A stretch of 36,136 nucleotides of DNA, from NCBI GenBank assembly GCA_902779265.1, contig CACZAY010000021.1, forward strand, positions 1 to 36,136, written 5' to 3'. Positions 1 through 6,561 of this stretch are shown here, in pieces (the first letter of the stretch is position 1; each line of letters starts with the position of its first letter). The DNA comes from an uncultured Bacteroidales bacterium (GTDB lineage: Bacteria > Bacteroidota > Bacteroidia > Bacteroidales > UBA3663). The notes beneath the pieces were generated by a model. The model saw nothing but the letters and a program-made list of their open reading frames with translations. It did not search any database and was not told the DNA's origin. The translations under genes and the position numbers were made by a program.

Positions 1-276
1 CCCTAACGTGAACGACGAGATGCTGCGCACGGCATACTGCTTGCCGTCGGCCACGAGCATGGTGCTGGGTTTGAGGCCGAGTTTCTGTCCCGCCATGAAT
101 TCGATGTGCAGCGTGACCTCGGTGCGGTCGCTGTGCATCGCTACGCGGGTCACGTCGATTGTCCAATCGCTGGGGAAGCCGGTCACGACCTCGTCCCAGA
201 TTTTTGACTGCGCCCATGCGGATATGCCTGCGAAGGCAAGCGCGAGCGAAACAAGGAATTTGTGAAATGTTTTCAT
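1..276 (-). CDS. Exported TlpA-type protein, N-terminal part only (cut by window edge)
   Basis: Ninety-two codons are visible, from an ATG at 276 to the window edge. The product starts MKTFHKFLVSLALAFAGISA followed by WAQSKIWDEV: a signal peptide with probable cleavage after WAQ. The mature start (VTGFPSDWTIDVTRVAMHSDRTEV, then an IEF segment and 'MLVADGKQYAVRS') resembles the beta-sandwich that precedes the thioredoxin fold in Bacteroidales periplasmic TlpA-family reductases. No CxxC motif lies in the visible part, so the redox role is inferred from this N-terminal pattern and from the TlpA-like neighbour upstream in transcription order. The 262 bp to that neighbour make a shared transcript possible but unproven. 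Confidence 0.6.
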   Translation of the reverse strand, partial: MKTFHKFLVSLALAFAGISAWAQSKIWDEVVTGFPSDWTIDVTRVAMHSDRTEVTLHIEFMAGQKLGLKPSTMLVADGKQYAVRSISSFTLG

Positions 277-538
277 AATCTTTTGATTTTTTTGGTTTTT
301 GAATGGTTGTTTTTTTTACAACGGAATTACACAGGAAAAACCGGAAAAACACGGAAAGGATTGAACCACGAAAGGCACGAAATCGCACGAAAAATTGCGT
401 TTCCCAATGCCCGCCGGTTTTCGGCTGCCACAATGTGACAGCCCTACATTTACCCGCCGATGGTGACCATTCCCCGCCATTACGGGAGGGGTGCCCGAAG
501 GGCGGGGTGGGTCTGTAGGGGGGCATGGGGGGTGGGTC
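277..538. other. Gene-free spacer with a short iterated CACGAAA element
   Basis: No credible gene. Bases 365-379 read ACCACGAAAGGCACG and are followed by further CACGAAA-like units (AATCGCACGAAAAATTGCG). The ACCACGAAAG core recurs in the inverted repeat at 24945-25004. The part next to the gene ending at 539 is G-rich on the plus strand (runs around 508-536). No TAnnTTTG promoter was found on the minus strand. Confidence 0.4.
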
Positions 539-2182
539 TTACTTCATCACCTCCTCCAGTTTTTGGCCAATGGCCTTGCCGCGCAAGCCTCGGACGACGA
601 TTTTGCCGTCGGGGGCAAAGAGGATGATTTCCGGGATGCCTTCAATGCCGTAAGCCTTGATGGCAATATCCTGGGCATTGATGATTTGCGGATAGGAGAT
701 ATGATGTTCCTTGATGGCGGCCTCAGTGTGCGACGGCTTGTCCCGCACGGCGACACCGAGCACCTGTAACCCTTGCTCACGGTATTTTTCATCGGCTGCA
801 ATGAGGTTCGGAATCTCCTCCAGACATGGCCCACACCACGATGCCCAGAAATCGACCAGCACGTATCGGCCACGACCCACGTACTCGGAAAGGCGCGTAG
901 TCTTGCCGTTGTAAACGACCGAGAAATCGGTGAATGGTTTCGCAGGGTCTTTCGGCTCGATGCGGTTCTGTTCGGCCTCGGCCTTCCAGCCCGATGGCGG
1001 CAGTTCGGGCAGTCCGAGCGCTTTTCGGATGAGCGGCTCCAGTTCGTCGGCGTCCGTGGCCCGCGAGAGGATAATGCCATCTTGACCAATGAGGAACATC
1101 CCGCCGCCCGACATTCCGAGGCCGTTCTTCTGCCATACCTTCAACTCATCTTTCAGGTCAATGTAGTTCGGCCAAGGATAGCCGTCCCGTTCGACCGCGC
1201 GGACCATGTCATCCACGTGCTCCTCATGCGCAATGCCGATGACCGTAAAGCCTTGGCCCTTATATTTTTCATAGAGCGGGATGAGGTCCCGGCTATGCCG
1301 ACGGCACGGCCCGCACCACGATGCCCAGAAATCGATGATGGCGATCTTGCCTCGGTAAAGCGGCTCCACATGGATGCGGTCGCCCTCCACCGTCCCGACC
1401 TCGAAGTCGATATAGGGCTTGCCGGGTTTCAACTGGCTTGCGGCCAACAGCGTTCGGATGACGCCGTGGATGGGATTTTCGGGGTGGAAATCCTCGTATG
1501 CCGCGTGGTAGAGACCTGCAGCCTGCTCACGCGTCTCGTCGCCTGACATCTGTAGTTGATGAGCTATGTCATATAGCGCGTATTGCATCGGGTGCGCCAC
1601 GTAATAATCCTGGATCCAGGCATCATATTGCTCGTAGAGTCGGCTGTAATCGGCCTCAATTTCTGCCTGACGCTTTAACAGCAGGGAGTCCTCCATGGGG
1701 TTCTTCCCCTGTTGGCGCAGATGTTCCACTTGAGGAAGGATTTCGGTTTTGGCCTGCGTCCGCAAGGCATTCATCTTGGATAGATAGAGCCGGTCTGCGT
1801 CATCGGTCTGCTTGATCTTCAAGGTCTGTTCCGGTCCACCGCCGACGACCTTCCAGCCAACGTCTTCATTGATGAACCGCAGCTTTACTGTGGCACCGTC
1901 TTCGACAAGATAATTGGCGAAATTCATGGAACCAGTTCTGAATTGTTCATACAGAAGAATCTTGTATAGTCCCATCTTGTCGGCCTCCACCAGACAGGAG
2001 AAGTGACCCTGCGCATCGGCCACAACCCGAATATAGTTGTCCGACACGCGGATATCGGTTTCGGCCGGACAGACGATGACGGTCTTGCCCTGGGTCGTGT
2101 CGCGCAGTTCGCCCTCGATGCGGCAATGGATTGGACCTTGATGTACAACGTCTGTCTTTGCCTTCTGTCCGTAGCCCGCCAA
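539..2182 (-). CDS. DUF4369 / double-thioredoxin TlpA-type disulfide reductase
   Basis: About 547 residues counted from a TTG at 2182. An N-terminal DUF4369-like domain (about residues 18-120) and a helical linker precede two TlpA/ResA-type thioredoxin domains, each with WASWCGPC (near residues 286-293 and 446-453). Such proteins act in the periplasm in disulfide exchange. The second domain has the usual cis-proline loop (EGIPEIILF); in the first the equivalent stretch is SGGGMFLI, without proline. The start is uncertain. Codons upstream of 2182 stay open to 2236 and read IIGKKTIIPALLAAIT-LAGYGQ, a convincing signal peptide, yet no in-frame ATG exists there. Either an ATT (2230 or 2227) is used, or one base has been lost just after the out-of-frame ATG at 2235. 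The adjacent exported protein and the DUF4369-like domain of the BlaR1-like sensor suggest a common envelope function. Confidence 0.85.
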   Translation of the reverse strand: MAGYGQKAKTDVVHQGPIHCRIEGELRDTTQGKTVIVCPAETDIRVSDNYIRVVADAQGHFSCLVEADKMGLYKILLYEQFRTGSMNFANYLVEDGATVKLRFINEDVGWKVVGGGPEQTLKIKQTDDADRLYLSKMNALRTQAKTEILPQVEHLRQQGKNPMEDSLLLKRQAEIEADYSRLYEQYDAWIQDYYVAHPMQYALYDIAHQLQMSGDETREQAAGLYHAAYEDFHPENPIHGVIRTLLAASQLKPGKPYIDFEVGTVEGDRIHVEPLYRGKIAIIDFWASWCGPCRRHSRDLIPLYEKYKGQGFTVIGIAHEEHVDDMVRAVERDGYPWPNYIDLKDELKVWQKNGLGMSGGGMFLIGQDGIILSRATDADELEPLIRKALGLPELPPSGWKAEAEQNRIEPKDPAKPFTDFSVVYNGKTTRLSEYVGRGRYVLVDFWASWCGPCLEEIPNLIAADEKYREQGLQVLGVAVRDKPSHTEAAIKEHHISYPQIINAQDIAIKAYGIEGIPEIILFAPDGKIVVRGLRGKAIGQKLEEVMK

Positions 2183-2302
2183 CGTGATTGCAGCGAGAAG
2201 TGCAGGGATGATGGTTTTCTTGCCAATAATTACATTTTATTGATTTTCAATATATTAAATGTTTTAAATTTCCCCATAGACGAGATTTCGGAAACAAGCA
2301 CA

Positions 2303-2320
2303 GGTCGCATCACTGCGACC
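2303..2320. terminator. Short perfect hairpin downstream of the BlaR1-like gene
   Basis: GGTCGCA-TCAC-TGCGACC forms a 7-bp stem with a 4-base loop about 70 bp after the sensor stop codon. Neither flank has a good T tract close by, so termination is only a possibility. The rest of 2237-2388 is AT-rich and shows no gene. Confidence 0.3.
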
Positions 2321-2388
2321 CATGCCATAACATCCATAATCTCAATTCTATCTTTTTTGTTTTATCAAGGGAAACGGTCGGGACTCTT

Positions 2389-4830
2389 TCAGTTGTCACA
2401 CACGGCGCGGACATTCAATCCGGCAAATCGGGACATGGCACCAAAAGCCCCACTCTTATATTCTTCACGCACGACCATATAGCCAGTACACAATCCTCTA
2501 CCCGGAAAACCGGAAGCCTGTTGGTGTGGCTCCAGGTCTCCATGCCAATACATACCTTCTTCGGCAGAGACTTGCCTATAAATTTCGGCATTCTCGCCTT
2601 CATAACGGCAGCCACCGATGGGCAGGAAAATCGAGTTGCCGTTGGGTCCCGTCACGAGCTTGCCCTTCACGCCGTTCTGGGTCGTCGATTCCCAGGTACA
2701 CTCTGTCATAAGCTCATACCACTCCGTGAAGGTGGGCATACGCCAGGATCCGCCCCAATTGGCGGCAGCTGCATCGTCGATTTCGTCCAGGAGGACGCGT
2801 TCATCGACCTTGCCGTATTCGGCGTTGATGCAATATTTGGTGAGTGACGAGTCGGCGGGATTGACGTGCTTGTAGTTGGCGATGGAATAGGTATCTTTGG
2901 CCGATGTCTCTCCCCAGGCGAAGTAGTCGCCGAAGTCTTCGGGCTTATTGGCGCCAATGTTCATCGTCGCCCACTTGACGCTCAGGCCGAGATCGACGCT
3001 GGGATGCGTCGGCATTGCGCTGGCCTGATACCACTTGCCGTCGGCCGAGGCATTGGCCACAACCTCATGAATGTTGCGGATGACGTTGACAAAATTGTAG
3101 CCGGTCATGGGATGACGCATCGGGAGGTGGAAATCGAACGTGGTGACGGTGTCGGGCAGCGGTTCGAAGGAATAATAGGCGCCGAAGACATTCCGCAGAC
3201 GGTTGTTGGGGTGAGTGTCTCCTACGATGGGTTCCGGCCTGTAGCGGTAGATGTTGCCGGCAGCATCGGTGAGATAGGCGCTGTCGGGAAGTTGGCCGAT
3301 GCCATTCTTATATTCGTCGGTCGTGATGTGGAGCACTGTCTCATCGGCCCCGAACACGACATCCTTGATACGGATGGGCGAGAGATGTCGCTCGTTATGG
3401 ACATTGGTCCAACGCCGACCCTCGACCTGCGGCTGTTCGGGTGACTGCCAATGGGTCACGCGGCGCATCTCGTCTACCCAGCGCTTGACGTTGTTGTTGT
3501 AGGACTTCGAATATTCGGTCGAATAATAGCCGTTGTGGACGGTGAGCCGCAGCGTGTCGCCCGGCGTGAAGAAGATGTCAATCCACGCCGAACAGAGTTC
3601 GCCGCCCGGGAAGATGCAGCGGAGACGGCCGGCCGTGAGGCGCTTGAGCGGGAGGCTGAAGGTGAAGCGCTTGTCCACCACCGGCACGCAGGTCACCGGC
3701 GTGTCGCCCTGGATGTGCAGGAACTCGTCGCCCAGGTAGATGTTGTAGCACGAGTCGGTAATCGCCTCGTCCACCGTGCCGTCCAGGACGAACATCTGCG
3801 GTTCGTCGAGATCGATTGTGGCCAATGCCTCCCGCAGCTCGGACCAGGTCATCGGTGCATTGGCCGATGGCTCACACTCCGAAAACGTGAAGATGCAGAA
3901 CAGGCCGGCCACCCACGCCACAAGGCCGAGCTTGCCGATTTTGCCCAATGTGCCGGCCGTCGAGCGCTTCATCTCGATGAACCTGCGGCGGATGAACGAG
4001 TGCGTGAACCCGTTGGCAAAGTCGTTGCCGCCCGCCATCACCTGGGCCAAGAGCAGCGTCTGGTAGGCACTGATATCGGCGCCACAGGCCAGCACGTCGT
4101 GGTCGGCCTCAAACTCGTGGACGTTGCGCAGCTCCTTGCGTACCAGCCACATGAACGGATTGAACCACAGGAGGCGCGTCGCCAGTTCATTGGCCACAAC
4201 ATCGATGAAATGACCGTGGGCGATGTGCGCCTTCTCGTGACGCAGGATCATCTCGGCGTCGCGCCCTTCGAGCGTCATCGGCAGGAAGATGGTGCGGGCG
4301 AACGAGCAGGGCGACTGCACCCGGGCCGAACGGACCAGGCTGTAACCCTCGGGCGTCACCTGGCGCGCCATCTTCCGGCCGAGGAGCCACAGCCGCGTGA
4401 AGTGATAGACGGCGACGAGCACGAGGATGACCGACACGGCTGCGCCCAGCCAGAGCATCCAGCCCAACAGCATCTCACGCGACCACGTGCGGCGGACGAC
4501 GGGAGCGGCATCGGCCGCCGTAGTCATGGGCGTGACGACGGTCTGCGGGATTGGGGCATCGGCCAATGGCTCAGACACACTCGGCGCTGTCGCCTGCGGA
4601 TGGTCGATGACGGGGATGACGGCCGATGCATTGGCCAAAAAACTGTCCTCCTCGACCGTATAGACGGGGAAGGAAAGCAGACTCATCATCAGGCCGACGG
4701 CGGGGATGAGCAGGAGGTAAAGGCGCGCCAAGCGATAGGTCGCACGGTTGCGCAACACGAGCCAGTAGAACGCATAGAGCATGGCTGACGAGGCCAGCAG
4801 CTTGCCCAGGATAAGGAATATTGTTGTCAT
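2389..4830 (-). CDS. BlaR1/MecR1-like M56 metallopeptidase sensor fused to DUF4369-like and FISUMP-like domains
   Basis: About 813 residues from the ATG at 4830; another ATG at 4860 would add ten residues without a better N-terminus. The first 320 residues are M56-like: membrane segments near residues 1-20, 27-48, 120-142 and 295-315, the zinc motif HEKAH at about 198-202 and the downstream EFEAD acidic site near 239-243. In BlaR1 this domain cleaves the partner repressor when signalled. In place of a penicillin-binding sensor, the exported part carries a DUF4369-like beta domain (about 345-450) and a C-terminal FISUMP/DUF1566-like domain (about 610-813, VDLGLSVKWAT, DYFAWGE, GGSWRMPT). The gene follows blaI by 49 bp, the usual order. 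The signal sensed is unknown; the domains suggest a surface ligand and not a beta-lactam. Confidence 0.8.
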   Translation of the reverse strand: MTTIFLILGKLLASSAMLYAFYWLVLRNRATYRLARLYLLLIPAVGLMMSLLSFPVYTVEEDSFLANASAVIPVIDHPQATAPSVSEPLADAPIPQTVVTPMTTAADAAPVVRRTWSREMLLGWMLWLGAAVSVILVLVAVYHFTRLWLLGRKMARQVTPEGYSLVRSARVQSPCSFARTIFLPMTLEGRDAEMILRHEKAHIAHGHFIDVVANELATRLLWFNPFMWLVRKELRNVHEFEADHDVLACGADISAYQTLLLAQVMAGGNDFANGFTHSFIRRRFIEMKRSTAGTLGKIGKLGLVAWVAGLFCIFTFSECEPSANAPMTWSELREALATIDLDEPQMFVLDGTVDEAITDSCYNIYLGDEFLHIQGDTPVTCVPVVDKRFTFSLPLKRLTAGRLRCIFPGGELCSAWIDIFFTPGDTLRLTVHNGYYSTEYSKSYNNNVKRWVDEMRRVTHWQSPEQPQVEGRRWTNVHNERHLSPIRIKDVVFGADETVLHITTDEYKNGIGQLPDSAYLTDAAGNIYRYRPEPIVGDTHPNNRLRNVFGAYYSFEPLPDTVTTFDFHLPMRHPMTGYNFVNVIRNIHEVVANASADGKWYQASAMPTHPSVDLGLSVKWATMNIGANKPEDFGDYFAWGETSAKDTYSIANYKHVNPADSSLTKYCINAEYGKVDERVLLDEIDDAAAANWGGSWRMPTFTEWYELMTECTWESTTQNGVKGKLVTGPNGNSIFLPIGGCRYEGENAEIYRQVSAEEGMYWHGDLEPHQQASGFPGRGLCTGYMVVREEYKSGAFGAMSRFAGLNVRAVCDN

Positions 4831-4879
4831 AGGTCTGTAATATGGAATAAGGTAATTCAATGTGCTGAAAACGAGGGGA

Positions 4880-5251
4880 CTATTCTTTCATCTCCTTGAG
4901 GATTTCCTCCAGCTCCTCGCGGCTGATCTTCTCGTGCTGGGCGAAGAAGGAAAGGAACGACTTGGCCGAACCGCGGAAGAGGCTGTCGCGCGTCTCGTCC
5001 ATGAAGTTGGCGAGATAGTCCTTGCGCGAGAGCAGCGGGATGTAGATGTTGGCCTTGCCCTGCTTCTCGAAGGTGAGCACCTGCTTCTTGGTCAGGACCT
5101 GCATCACGGTCAGGACGGTGGTGTAGGCCGGCTTCGGGTCGGGCAACGCCTCGACGAGCTCGTTCACCGTGCCCCTCCCCTTGTCCCACAGGATGTTCAT
5201 CAGGTTCAGTTCGGCCTTGGTGAGCGACTTGTTTTTGGCTTCTTCATTCAT
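4880..5251 (-). CDS. blaI: BlaI/MecI/CopY-family transcriptional repressor
   Basis: A 123-residue winged-helix repressor of normal BlaI length. It begins MNEEAKNKSLTKAELNLMNI; longer readings of this frame start upstream of the promoter and operator and are unlikely. Residues about 10-75 give the DNA-binding wing (TKAELNLMNILW, PAYTTVLTVMQVLTKKQVL) and the C-terminal helices give dimerisation (SREELEEILKEMKE). BlaI proteins bind as dimers to inverted repeats and are inactivated by proteolysis, normally by the M56 partner encoded next. A TACTA-N6-TAGTA repeat sits 25 bp upstream of the start and overlaps the predicted transcription start, so autorepression is likely. Confidence 0.9.
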   Translation of the reverse strand: MNEEAKNKSLTKAELNLMNILWDKGRGTVNELVEALPDPKPAYTTVLTVMQVLTKKQVLTFEKQGKANIYIPLLSRKDYLANFMDETRDSLFRGSAKSFLSFFAQHEKISREELEEILKEMKE

Positions 5252-5275
5252 AGGCTTACAGTTTTTTGTGTTAGT

Positions 5276-5291
5276 TACTACGATTTTAGTA
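5276..5291. promoter_or_regulatory. Putative BlaI operator 1
   Basis: TACTA-CGATTT-TAGTA is a perfect inverted repeat between the -7 box (5295-5302) and the blaI start at 5251. Bound repressor would cover the transcription start. The same arms and spacing recur at 5383-5398. Assignment to BlaI rests on position and symmetry. Confidence 0.6.
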
Positions 5292-5294
5292 CGG

Positions 5295-5326
5295 CAAATA
5301 TAGTAGGTCGCCGCGAGACCACCAAA
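5295..5326 (-). promoter_or_regulatory. Promoter for blaI and the BlaR1-like gene
   Basis: Read on the minus strand, TATATTTG (5302 to 5295) matches the Bacteroidota -7 element TAnnTTTG, and TTTG (5326 to 5323) lies 20 bp upstream as the -33 element. The expected start falls inside operator 1. Confidence 0.65.
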
Positions 5327-5382
5327 ATATTTCACAATAATTTAACAGATTTCGGCCAATTTTAAGGATTATTAACACTAAA

Positions 5383-5398
5383 TACTACAAAAGTAGTA
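5383..5398. promoter_or_regulatory. Putative BlaI operator 2
   Basis: TACTAC-AAAA-GTAGTA is a perfect 16-bp inverted repeat with the same TACTA-N6-TAGTA form as operator 1; the centres are 107 bp apart. It lies between the divergent blaI and Sel1-protein genes and could support looping or a second start. On the minus strand it contains TACTTTTG, a -7-like octamer without a matching -33. Confidence 0.5.
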
Positions 5399-5414
5399 GA
5401 TTAAAGAGTGGTTA

Positions 5415-5434
5415 TGGCCGATGGACATTGGCCA
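5415..5434. repeat. Inverted pair of the GGCCRATG octamer
   Basis: TGGCCGATGGACATTGGCCA is two octamer copies facing each other across 2 bp, with 9-bp arms and one G:T wobble, followed by AAAAA. The identical 20-mer occurs on the minus strand at 34402-34421. Confidence 0.6.
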
Positions 5435-5520
5435 AAAACAAGAAAAAAGCGAGATAATCGAAAATCTGGAACGTAATCCCCAAAAAAACAGTGACTTTTT
5501 CGGAACATAAACCAAAAAAA

Positions 5521-5552
5521 TTTGCATATTCTAAAAAGAAAGCATAACTTTG
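5521..5552 (+). promoter_or_regulatory. Promoter for the Sel1-repeat gene
   Basis: TTTG at 5521-5524, a 20-bp spacer, then TAACTTTG at 5545-5552: a perfect match to the Bacteroidota -33/-7 pair. It gives a leader of about 55 nt before the ATG at 5614. Confidence 0.7.
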
Positions 5553-5613
5553 CGCCCAACGAAATCCAAATTTTTCGAAAAAGAGACACAAAATTCAACA
5601 TATTCTGTAACTT

Positions 5614-6465
5614 ATGAAAAGGAACTTGATGCTTCTCGGCGCATTGGCCATCATTACCACATCTTTCGGCCAACCACAACAAGAGGATGAAAATCATCCA
5701 GCAGCCGACACCATCTCACAAACGACTGAAATTGACAAGAAAAGCACTTTACGTGAAGCCTTCGCCTACGAACGAGGCATCGACCGGGACAGAGACCTGA
5801 ACAAGGCATTCGAATTGCTGAAAGTGGCATCGGATACCAGCGAATATGCCCGATACAGACTGGCAAAATACTACTTCAACGGGTGGGGGACTGAAAAGGA
5901 CAAGAAATTGGCCATAAATATAATGAAAAGCATGAAGGAAAGCGCAGAATACGGAAAAAACGCGAAATATTTTGCCAGACGGATGAGGCACAAAAACAGA
6001 ATGAGAGCCTATGATTTCCAGTTCAACTGGATTCCAAGATTGGTGGAAGTAAGTCTGCGCCACAAAGAGACACACAAGACATTGTCCGATATAACAGACT
6101 GGCAGATAGAAATGGGTCTGTCATGCATCGTCAGAACAGACTGGAAATGGTCGGAGATTTCGGTCGATGTAATCCATCTGACAGACTCAACCGAAATAGT
6201 CCTTTACCATTTCCCATATCCAGAAATGCCACCGCTCTGTCTGTTTGCTGCCGCATATATCAATCATCAGGCGCACACATTCGGCTACTACACGTTGGAA
6301 AAAGCTATAGACGGCAAACACTGGATGCTATGCTCGATTTACGACAATTACCATCTTAATTATGGGCCAATAGATGGATTACCAAGCGAAACGAACTTCA
6401 TCAAACAAATTCAAAAGATTCATGACGAATCGGAAAAACCGCTCGCAATTACAAGAACAAGGTAA
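5614..6465 (+). CDS. Secreted Sel1/TPR-repeat protein of unknown role
   Basis: A 283-residue protein with a signal peptide (MKRNLMLLGALAIITTSFGQ, cleavage near TSFG-Q). Residues about 45-115 carry Sel1-like helical repeats (AFAYERGIDRDRDLNKAFELL; then YRLAKYYFNGWGTEKDKKLA), which normally mediate protein contacts. The remaining 165 residues, rich in aromatic residues (QFNWIPRLVEV, WKWSEISVDVIHL, GKHWMLCSIYDNYHLNYG), match no family I know. The gene is visibly more AT-rich than its neighbours and has few octamer copies. It has its own promoter and ends at a strong terminator facing the GH31 gene, so it is probably a single-gene unit. Confidence 0.75.
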   Translation: MKRNLMLLGALAIITTSFGQPQQEDENHPAADTISQTTEIDKKSTLREAFAYERGIDRDRDLNKAFELLKVASDTSEYARYRLAKYYFNGWGTEKDKKLAINIMKSMKESAEYGKNAKYFARRMRHKNRMRAYDFQFNWIPRLVEVSLRHKETHKTLSDITDWQIEMGLSCIVRTDWKWSEISVDVIHLTDSTEIVLYHFPYPEMPPLCLFAAAYINHQAHTFGYYTLEKAIDGKHWMLCSIYDNYHLNYGPIDGLPSETNFIKQIQKIHDESEKPLAITRTR

Positions 6466-6505
6466 TCTCAAGGAATTCCGTCTACAGGAACTTCAGCTAA
6501 AAAAG

Positions 6506-6534
6506 GACATCCTCCCTATTGCAGGGAGGATGTC
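6506..6534. terminator. Bidirectional intrinsic terminator
   Basis: GACATCCTCCCT-ATTGC-AGGGAGGATGTC is a perfect 12-bp stem with a 5-base loop, placed between two convergent genes (stops at 6465 and 6562). On the minus strand the stem is followed by CCTTTTTAG, on the plus strand by TGTGTTTATT. Confidence 0.9.
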
Positions 6535-6561
6535 TGTGTTTATTCTATGGGCCGACGCCAC

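Noticed and set aside
5276..5398. Beta-lactam resistance locus
   Set aside because: The sensor lacks a penicillin-binding domain and no beta-lactamase or PBP gene is nearby.
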